A DNA stretch of 64,000 nt from Cladophialophora immunda (taxonomy: Eukaryota; Ascomycota; Eurotiomycetes; Chaetothyriales; Herpotrichiellaceae): positions 4,418,042 through 4,482,041 of the forward strand of contig NW_015622545.1 in the NCBI RefSeq assembly GCF_000835495.1, in the 5' to 3' direction. Positions within the stretch are counted from its first letter, which is position 1. Every line of letters begins with the position of its first letter. Below are positions 56,708 to 64,000 of this stretch, piece after piece. A program made the translations under genes and the position numbers. The notes beneath the pieces were generated by a model. That model searched no databases. It was not told where the DNA came from and saw only the letters and a list, made by a program, of their open reading frames with translations.

Positions 56708-56826
56708 TATACTACTGCTACTATCGCAATATTTATGTTAGAAGTTATGGAAATGTGAACTCCATTTACTTCTAGCTACAAAAGAGTCACGGGATAAGCC
56801 AAACTTCCCACAGACTTCAGCCAATC

Positions 56827-59016
56827 ATGGATAACCCAAGGGACTGGACCGATGGGCTGAAGCCTGCCGCGCCTGGTGGAGCTACTGTTATTGCCAGCGA
56901 GCGAAAGCGATCGGACATCAACTTACAGCAGCTGTCTGAGCACCTGATGGGGTCTGAATATCTCGAGCGCCAGAGACGAGTATTGGCCATCTTGGGAAAA
57001 GAAAAGATATTTTCAAAGTCGACCCAGGCAAACCTTTCGCGGCCTGACAGGTACAAGCTTGGCCTGGCTCGCGGGAAGCGTATGAGACAGCTACAAGACA
57101 CGCATGGCTGGGACGACGATGACTTCTTGATGGCCGAATATCTTGTGGACGACATTCAACCATACCATCTCCACATATCACTCTTTACTGCTGCAGTTCG
57201 TGAGCAAGCGAGCGATGAGCAGAGGGCTTACTGGATGCCCAAGATCGCAGCGTGGGAAGTCATCGGTGCCTATGCCCAGACTGAACTCGGCCACGGCAGC
57301 AATGTGCGAGGGCTAGAGACTGAAGCACGGTGGGATCCGACCACGAAAGAATTCATCATTCATAGTCCCACCATCACGGCCAGCAAATGGTGGAATGGGA
57401 CACTGGGCCGGACAGCAAATTATGCGGTTGTCATTGCCCAGTTGATGCTACCGGAGAACGGCACCTACAAGTCATACGGACCGCACCCGTTCCTCGTCCA
57501 GATACGCGACCTAAAGACGCATCAACCCCCCCAGAGTATTGTCGTAGGCGACATAGGTCCAAAGTATGGGTACGCTCCCATGGACAACGCCTATTGTTTG
57601 TTCAACCAGCACCGGTAGGAAGGATTTACCCGTCTCCTGCGTCAAGAGAGCCTTTCTGGCTGATAAAAGCGAACAGTGTCCCCCACAGTGCCATGCTGTC
57701 CCGACATTCTCGTCTCGACCCAGAGACCGGGGTCTACATTAAGCCTAAGAATCCATCTTCGGTCTACGGCCAGCTGACTAGAGGACGCTCAGTCATTGTC
57801 ATGAATGCTCGTCTGGTGTTGGCCCGCGCCGTGACGGTAGCAGTACGCTATCTGTCCATCCGACGCCAATTTCGTGACCAGGATAATCCGACTCAGCCGC
57901 TGGAGACACCTGTCCTCGACTATACCACGGTGCAGATCCGGATTTTGCCCCTCTTGGCAACGACCTTCGCCCTCCACTATTCAGGTGCTCATATGCGCCA
58001 GCTGTACGAACGTACACGAAAGAACGATACTACAATTGATACCGTCGATCAGGCTGCTCTCTCAGAGCTTCACAGCACATCGGCGGGTCTGAAGAGCTTG
58101 GCCACCACGCTCGCAGCAGACGGAATCGAGATCTGCCGACGCTCTATGGGCGGCCATGGATTCGGCGGTGGCACGGGCCTCGTGCAGCTGAACGCGGACT
58201 ACCTGTCAAAGCCAACCGTCGAGGGTGACAACTGGATGATCACACAGCAGGTTGCACGGTATCTAATCAAGAAGGTAAAGGAGCAGGCACACGCACCTGC
58301 GAGTCGGTCATTGAGTCAGACCGAGGCGCACATCAAAACGTATCTCTCCGCCCAAACCCGGGAGCCGAAATTTAACGTTCTGAAGAGCGATCAGGCGATC
58401 GTGGATGCTTTCAACTGGCGCATGGCCTGCCTGGCCTGCCGGGCATATGATGCTCGAGAGATCCAGAAGAAGTCCTGGAACAGCCTGCTCATCGAGTTCC
58501 ACAAGCTGAGCAGGGCCTACTCCCAGGCCATGCTGGTGTCGAATTTTTACTCGGCGATAGCGGGCCACAGCAACGACATCGCGCTTCTAGATCCGCCGAC
58601 CCGCTCTGTCCTACTCGACCTCTTCCGGTTGTTCGCCCTTCACACCATGGATTCGGAAGCTCGAGACTTCCAGAACTCGGGCGCTGTCTCCTCGGAAGAC
58701 CTGAATGAGTTGCCCGCGCGAGTGCTGGAGCTGATGGAACGAATAAGGCCACACGCTGTGAGGCTCGTGGATGGATGGGCAATCCCGGATTATCTGCTTG
58801 ACAGGTCGGTTTATTCCACTAACCATATCTTGGAGAAGAAGACGCTGACAACTGAAAAGTGCCCTGGGTCGCTACGATGGCCAGGTCTATGAAGACCTCT
58901 TCCATCGCGCACATGTCTTGAATCCTTTAAACAGGGTGACCTTTAACCCCGACTACAAGACCGACGAGATTGTCATGGGAAGCGGTGATGCAGGGCAGAT
59001 CCTGGCCAAGCTGTAG
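56827..59016 (+). CDS. Peroxisomal acyl-CoA oxidase 2
   Basis: A 690-residue paralogue of the first oxidase, from exons 56827-57614, 57677-58804 and 58860-59016 (introns 62 and 55 bp). Motifs: QTELGHGSNV at 151-160, SPTITASKWWNG, and RRSMGGHGFGGGTGL before VEGDNWMI. The Cys of the CGGHGY motif in oxidase 1 is Met here, and only two introns are present against four in oxidase 1, so the two are not a recent duplication. The C-terminus QILAKL ends in AKL, a PTS1. The N-terminal domain (DINLQQLSEHLMGSEYLERQRRVL) is the usual one for the family. Two oxidases side by side suggest different chain lengths or branching in successive cycles. Confidence 0.94.
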
Positions 59017-59739
59017 ATATCCAGGCTAACCAGGGGCAAAACGGCACATTGTGATAGGCACTTGAAGCACCGCTTCATTGTGAATTTGTGAGCGGGGTTG
59101 GACCAACGGAGTACAGTAGTATTGGTCATAGCGGGTGCAAAATTTAGGACGTTGAGCGTCCCAGTCCCACCGCACAGGAGAGATTGTTGTAAAAGATAAA
59201 GAAGTCAGTATGGTGCCTCAACCTCTCTAGAGATATCGTACTCACTGAGTCTGTTATTTGAATCATCTACTCTTGGATTTCCCTTGCGCTGCTGGACGCG
59301 ACTAAGAAGAGCCACACCATATTATCTTGTTTTTGGTGGAATCATTTCCAGGGTATGACTTTCTACCAGAGGCCTGTGGACTCAGTACTGGTGCAATTTA
59401 GGGGTTATATCACCTCTGTCTCTCACCTAGATCAGCTCTGATTGGCGACCTGTATCCTGGACACCCCAACTGGGTTGTGTGCCGTCGCGCCGCCTACGTC
59501 AGTTGAGCCCCGTTGCATCCCGGGCAAAGTTGGAGAATGTTCGAAAAGTGGCTGGTGTGGAGCCTGGAATCTTCTACAGGGGGCGATAGCGACATCCAGG
59601 GCTTAGCATAAGTATTGGGCAGAAAACGTGGAGGGACGAACTGATCCTCATATCGAACTTCGTTGATCACAACTCTCTCCAAGCACCATTTTACCCCCAC
59701 AAAGAAAATTCCACAACAAGGCACAGTGACAGAGAAGTC
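59017..59739. other. Intergenic region, no gene seen
   Basis: 3' flank of acyl-CoA oxidase 2 and upstream region of the small conserved protein. Confidence 0.5.
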
Positions 59740-60069
59740 ATGACATCGAATCAGCCACCACATTCAGAAAATCCATCTGCGAAAGGCAAGGACGATGGTC
59801 CGACATCGTCAACGCCGCTCGCGCTGCCCGCCCCGCAGGATGCCCCTACTTCAGCGACAGAACCATCGCAGACATTCAAACTTGACGCTCTGGGCCCGCT
59901 TGTCATTAATTCAGACGGTACGCTCTCGAGAATTCACAACTGGGCCGAGATGACCGAGCTGGAGCGGGAACGCACCCTGCGCATTCTTGGGAAGCGGAAT
60001 CAACTCCGAAGAGAAAACGTTCTTGATTCTGAGGCTGACCATGTCAATGCCGAGCCTGGGAAGCAATAA
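59740..60069 (+). CDS. Small conserved fungal protein (ERERTLRxLxKRN family)
   Basis: A 109-residue intronless protein with a disordered Ser/Pro-rich first half. The conserved C-terminal block is GPLVINSDGTLSRIHNWAEM followed by TELERERTLRILGKRNQLR. This block resembles a widespread group of short fungal proteins with no assigned function, in which the segment VNxDGTLxRIxNWxxMTxxERxxTxRxLxKRN is the recognisable part. In those proteins it is sometimes appended to larger proteins. No signal peptide or membrane segment is present. The ATG is the first in frame. Its position between acyl-CoA oxidase 2 and the dioxygenase does not by itself imply a shared role. Confidence 0.75.
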   Translation: MTSNQPPHSENPSAKGKDDGPTSSTPLALPAPQDAPTSATEPSQTFKLDALGPLVINSDGTLSRIHNWAEMTELERERTLRILGKRNQLRRENVLDSEADHVNAEPGKQ

Positions 60070-60935
60070 GTGGACACACGAGATAGCAAATTCCGAGATG
60101 GATGATGTTACAGGACTCAAACCAAAGGGGCGGAGGGAAACCCAGTATCGTCAGCGTCATGAGAGTTTGAGATCCAGGGCAGATGCTGAAACCAATTCAG
60201 GGCAGGCGATAGCGGCACCTGCAGGCCACGAGGCGATGGCTAAAGCTGAAAACAAGCTATTCAGGGATGAGATGGCATACAGGGCGAACATCGTCTTGAG
60301 AGCAACAGCGAGTCCCCACGGATTCCGTGAAATACAGACGGTGGCAACCAGCAGGAACAAGATATGCGACAGTCCCAACATCAATGTCGTCGAATGAATC
60401 ACGTTTGGTTTGAGACAGGGGTGTGTACGAGGTCGTTTGCTGTGTAACGATCGCGATAGCACTGGAACCACGGCTTGGTGACCGAGGAGGACTTGCTTCC
60501 GAGAGGTGGGTTTGAGAGCAGAAGAGGGGAGAGATAGCCTTGGTTATCGACAGTTCCAAACTCGGTTGCGTGACGGGCAGCCGCTCGAGAAGAATGTTGC
60601 TAGTTATACTCGTCCGCTAAAGGAACCTCTATTGTTAAGTCGATGATGTAGGCCCCCTCGGCAAATTTGACAGCACCGGCGAAAGGGCCGTAAGCCCGAA
60701 GAAGGCCAATTGGAAGAACGTCCTGTGAGACACCAGAAATCATTCGTCCTGTTGATTCCCTTTAGCTGGCAATTAGGCTAATTCCCGGCCGTTTACAATA
60801 GCCTTTGTCCCCATGAGTGGAAGGGCGTCCAGCGTGTATATCTGCCATGGGCGATCTCCACTGATGAGATAGCTGGTCCTGGGATGCTTGGTCAGGTCTC
60901 TCACTTTCGAGCGACACTTCTTTCAAAGTAGAAAA
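60070..60935. other. Upstream region of the dioxygenase gene
   Basis: CCTCGG lies at 60656-60661, 275 bp before the dioxygenase ATG. Short open frames at 59987-60559 look like shadows without recognisable content. Confidence 0.45.
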
Positions 60936-62227
60936 ATGCCTGGAAAGATCAGCGACTGGTCTGATTACTCCTTGACGGAGGAGCAGAAGCAGCATTGGAT
61001 GGAGCACGGGTTCATCAAGATTGAGAACTGTTTCTCTCCCGAACTTGCTGAGAAATGGACCAGCTCTATCTGGACCAGGCTTGGGGCCTCTCCGGACGAC
61101 AAGTCGACGTGGCCCACGGAGAAGTTGAACATGCCCGGCCACACTGTCATATCCGTGAAGGAGCATGCGCCCAAAGCATACGCCGCAATGTGTGAGTTGG
61201 TTGGCGGAGAGGATCGAGTCGCTGACTGGTATGTATTCTGTCCCGGCAGCAGCCAGTTCTACCAGATGAACGAGCTTTCACGAATATGGGGGGATCCATG
61301 TCCGCGCCCCTATTGATTTGTCAACTCTGCCACAGGTGCAAATACTGGAAAGATGGCTGGATTCCCAACCTGGGCAAGCCCGAGTACAAGGAGTCGGACC
61401 CATTGGATATGAGGACACTGGACAACTGGCACTGCGACGGAGACTGGTTCACCCACTTCCTCGATTCCCCCGAGCAAGCGTTGTTGGTCATTCCTCTCTT
61501 CACCGAAATCAAACCCAAAGGCGGAGGCACCGTCATCTGTACTGATGGGATCAAGCTGGTTGCTGAGAAACTGGTATGTTGACGGCTACTGCCTTTGGCG
61601 TCTTCGCGACTCAGTGCTCTTTTCTTACGGCGTTTGGCTCATAGTATTCGCTGCCGCAAGGTGCCACACCGTACCTAGCGCCTCGAGGAACACCGGAGAT
61701 CCCCAAATCCAACCCCGAACGTCGCAAGCTGTGGAATTCATGGGTTCAGGATCGTGGCCTCTGTCGCGACGAGTCATTTCACGAAGCCACCGGTCAGGTG
61801 GGCGACGTCTATTTCTTGCATCCTTTTATGTTGCACTCGGCGTCGCGGAATCTCCTTCGGAGCGTCCGAATCATTACCAATCCGCCCGTGGCGTTGAAAG
61901 AACCGTTCAACTATAACCGCCCCGATGGAAAATACAGCCTTGTCGAGGCCAAAACATTGAGGGATCTTGGTCGACCGGAAGGCTTGCCTGAGTGGAGGAT
62001 TACGGGACCAAGGGAGCTGCTTCCCAGTGCCGGTGGCCGGATAAAGGTACGAGAGTGCTTCAATGCAGACCTTCCACCACGTTAGACCCACACTGACACT
62101 TCTTCTGTCAATCCAGATGCAAGAGGAAATGAAAAGGAGAGAATTAGAACGCCTCGAGAAAGCCGGGATGCCGATTCACACCCTAGAAGGATCGAGCGAA
62201 TATGGTCTTGAGTATTATCCATCCTAG
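60936..62227 (+). CDS. Phytanoyl-CoA dioxygenase (PhyH) family 2-oxoglutarate oxygenase
   Basis: A 347-residue Fe(II)/2-oxoglutarate enzyme that would hydroxylate a carbon of an acyl-CoA or related small molecule. Exons: 60936-61228, 61336-61573, 61645-62046 and 62117-62227. Introns are 107, 71 and 70 bp, all phase-checked. The iron ligands are visible as WHCDGDW (His130, Asp132) and the distal His in FLHPFMLHSASRN (His236 or His241), with Arg252 as probable 2-oxoglutarate ligand. LDSPEQALLVIPLF and KGGGT between them are family features. No PTS1 is present (ends YYPS) and no N-terminal PTS2 is obvious, so it may be cytosolic. It is convergent with the aconitase-family gene, 159 bp apart. Confidence 0.9.
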
Positions 62228-62386
62228 CTGACCCTGGGACGGACTCTTTAACAAGAAGAATGCTTGCCCCAAGCTTCGCAAGGCCCATTCCAATGCTGTA
62301 ATAAGAGTATACATGTGTTTGTGAGTATCCCTCTGCATTTAGTGTTTTCTCAACTCTTGATATGATTCTATTACGGCCCAAGCATC

Positions 62387-64000
62387 TCACCATTCCAAAG
62401 ATGTGGCTTTCGATGACTCTTCTACCAAATCAGCATCAGCAGCATTTTGCGCAGCCTTTCCAGCCTTTTGATCCAGGCTCTGCAGCTTGGAGAATAGACT
62501 GGGTCCATATCTCTCATATGTGCTGATCAGCCCGCCTTCGGCAAGTAGTTGTTCCTGAATGCGATCGAGCCTGAAGTCCCAAGTCCGCCCTTGACAATGG
62601 ATCTGTCGGTTGTGAACATCAATCATCACCTCTTCCCCTTCTTGAGCGAGCCGATAGAACTCATCGTCCAGGAGTTTGATTCCCATCAAGCCATTGTTGA
62701 CTTGATTTCGCTGGTAGATGAAGGCGTACGACTTTGCAATCACCGCTTGTATGCCTGACCACATCAACGCCTTCGGGGCCTGTTCCCGAGAAGAGCCACA
62801 GCCGAAGCTCTTCTCCGCAACAACGATCGAGGCACCAGCCTGTGCACGATCATAAAACTCTGGTCTGGTATAGCAAAATGCACCACGGGCAACCTCTTCT
62901 TGGGTGAGGTGAGAATGGCATTTGTCGGTCGGAATGATGCTGTCTGTGTCAACGTTGTCTCCGAATCGCTGCACCCGTCCTCGAATCGACTCAGGGAGCG
63001 ATGGCGGTGGCTTCTCTTCTGTTGATGCTAAGTCCGCATCTCCTTTCGTCGGGCCGGCAGCAAGAAGTTCCGGCTCGACATATTGCGGTGATGCTCGTGG
63101 TTCTTGCGCACCATACCTCCTCATGTCGTCGAACTCGGCCATATTGATCTTACCAAGGATATCCGTGGGACTTTGCAGGGACATGGAAAAGCTGGAAACG
63201 GCTACCGTTGCCGCAGAAGTGATGTTGGCGATTGACCCGGGACCCATTCGGTCACGGTAGTTTCTGTTCTGAGAAGACAGCCACACCTCCCCTTTCCCGG
63301 CCTTGTCGACTCCCATTCCCACGCAATAGCTGCATCCAGGTGCGCCAATCTCGAAGCCGGCCTGCTCATACACCTCCAAAAGGTTCAATTCCTTCAGCCT
63401 GTTGATGATGGAATTGGAGCCAGGGGTAACACGCCGCAGTCCTGGAGCCACGGGTTTCCGGCCTTGAGACATCGCCTCCTTTAACACCAGCGCTGCCAGT
63501 ATCAACTCTTCTTCAGTTGTGGTGCATGCTCCTATGAAGACACCCTGCAGGTGTTGAAGCTGCTGCTCGGCTTCTGAGACGGGAACGACGTTATCCGGAG
63601 AGGGGTAAAGCGCAATGAAATGCTCCAGCTCCGACAAATCCACATCGAATGTTTCAGCATACTGCGCGTCATCGTCTGGCCGGAAATACAGGCTGTCCGA
63701 TTTATGGCGCGGATCCCTTCGACGTTGGATGTACTGCATGGTTACTCCGTCTGGAACAATACAAGCACCAATACCGCCAAATTCAGTCGTCATGTTTGCG
63801 ATGGCGAATCTTGCATCGCACGACAGGTACTGAAGTCCTTCACCGGTGTACTCGACGAGTCGGCCTGCTGCAACAGTGTTTCTTCGGAGCTTACGCATGA
63901 CTCCCAGAATAACGTCCTTACCACTGGTCCCAAGCGGTGGTTTGTTGATAAAGTTGATACGGACAATCTCTGGGACCTCGAGATAGGTCTCCCCCGTGAC
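62387..64000 (-). CDS. Aconitase/isopropylmalate isomerase-family hydro-lyase, 5' part beyond window
   Basis: 538 codons are visible, without introns, and the frame is open through the right edge. The protein fuses the iron-sulfur large domain and the swivelling small domain. Large-domain marks: VEYTGEGLQYLSCDARFAI, then GACTTTEEELILAAL (first cluster Cys) and GAPGCSYCVGMG (the CxxC pair), so a 4Fe-4S cluster is expected. Swivel marks: FGDNVDTDSIIPTD, KSFGCGSSREQAPKALMWSG and KSYAFIYQRNQVNNGL, which holds substrate-contact residues. Such enzymes move a hydroxyl group through dehydration and hydration of di- or tricarboxylates. The sequence is nearer to LeuC-LeuD fusions than to mitochondrial aconitase by these motifs, and FIYQRN deviates from the usual FxxIFxxN, so it may act on another acid. 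No C-terminal PTS1 (ends SLEW). Confidence 0.9.
   Translation of the reverse strand, partial: VTGETYLEVPEIVRINFINKPPLGTSGKDVILGVMRKLRRNTVAAGRLVEYTGEGLQYLSCDARFAIANMTTEFGGIGACIVPDGVTMQYIQRRRDPRHKSDSLYFRPDDDAQYAETFDVDLSELEHFIALYPSPDNVVPVSEAEQQLQHLQGVFIGACTTTEEELILAALVLKEAMSQGRKPVAPGLRRVTPGSNSIINRLKELNLLEVYEQAGFEIGAPGCSYCVGMGVDKAGKGEVWLSSQNRNYRDRMGPGSIANITSAATVAVSSFSMSLQSPTDILGKINMAEFDDMRRYGAQEPRASPQYVEPELLAAGPTKGDADLASTEEKPPPSLPESIRGRVQRFGDNVDTDSIIPTDKCHSHLTQEEVARGAFCYTRPEFYDRAQAGASIVVAEKSFGCGSSREQAPKALMWSGIQAVIAKSYAFIYQRNQVNNGLMGIKLLDDEFYRLAQEGEEVMIDVHNRQIHCQGRTWDFRLDRIQEQLLAEGGLISTYERYGPSLFSKLQSLDQKAGKAAQNAADADLVEESSKATSLEW

Larger units (their letters stand above)
55998..56826. promoter_or_regulatory. 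Upstream region of acyl-CoA oxidase 2, rich in repeated motifs
   Basis: Contains a 20-bp motif present twice (56422-56441 and 56617-56636, 17 of 20 identical). A third, inverted copy of its CAGGCTCA core lies at 56674-56681, and an 18-bp perfect palindrome at 56690-56707. No gene is seen. Confidence 0.55.

Noticed and set aside
57387..57676. Alternative frame start inside acyl-CoA oxidase 2
   Set aside because: The 5' part of that frame overlaps exon 1 in another phase; the 62-bp intron at 57615-57676 explains the frame change.

Overview
The window is nuclear DNA of a filamentous ascomycete (Pezizomycotina-type). Most genes carry short GT-AG introns of 41-75 bp, Zn2Cys6 regulators and MFS transporters are frequent, peroxisomal enzymes end in C-terminal targeting tripeptides, and a Mutator-like transposon has been silenced by C-to-T stop codons of the kind made by repeat-induced point mutation (RIP). 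No rRNA, tRNA, CRISPR or bacterial operon structure was seen. Gene models were built by eye: introns were placed at GT-AG sites that keep frame and family motifs. No alignment or RNA evidence was available.

Left part (1-14.2 kb): the 3'-truncated start of a Zn2Cys6 regulator (minus strand), a long gene-poor stretch, a small conserved fungal protein, then an aldehyde dehydrogenase and a Baeyer-Villiger monooxygenase in the same orientation. Middle (14.2-40 kb): a complete 2,974-bp MULE element with 58-bp terminal inverted repeats and an 8-bp target duplication, a beta-trefoil-like protein without a clear start, a sugar transporter with CreA-like sites upstream, pyrroline-5-carboxylate reductase, a Thr/Cys-rich secreted protein whose three exons had to be joined across frames, a hotdog thioesterase, a bHLH regulator, a short Zn2Cys6 regulator, a four-helix membrane protein and a membrane RING-H2 protein. 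These genes are separated by long gene-free stretches.

Right part (40.5-64 kb): a dense run of genes dominated by acyl-chain metabolism. In order: aquaporin, alkyl sulfatase, cupin, full-length Zn2Cys6 regulator, acyl-CoA oxidase 1 (ends AKL), crotonase-fold enoyl-CoA hydratase/isomerase, AMP-forming acyl-CoA synthetase (ends SRL), allantoate-permease-type MFS transporter, acyl-CoA oxidase 2 (ends AKL), a small conserved protein, a phytanoyl-CoA dioxygenase-family enzyme, and an aconitase/isopropylmalate-isomerase-family enzyme running off the right edge. Divergent pairs share short promoters. Together they look like a dedicated pathway: uptake, CoA activation, two peroxisomal oxidation steps, hydration/isomerisation, 2-oxoglutarate-dependent hydroxylation and an aconitase-type hydro-lyase, with a local regulator. 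The substrate is unknown. An alkyl- or alkenyl-substituted di- or tricarboxylate, or a branched fatty acid, would fit. This cluster is the best candidate for an undescribed system here.
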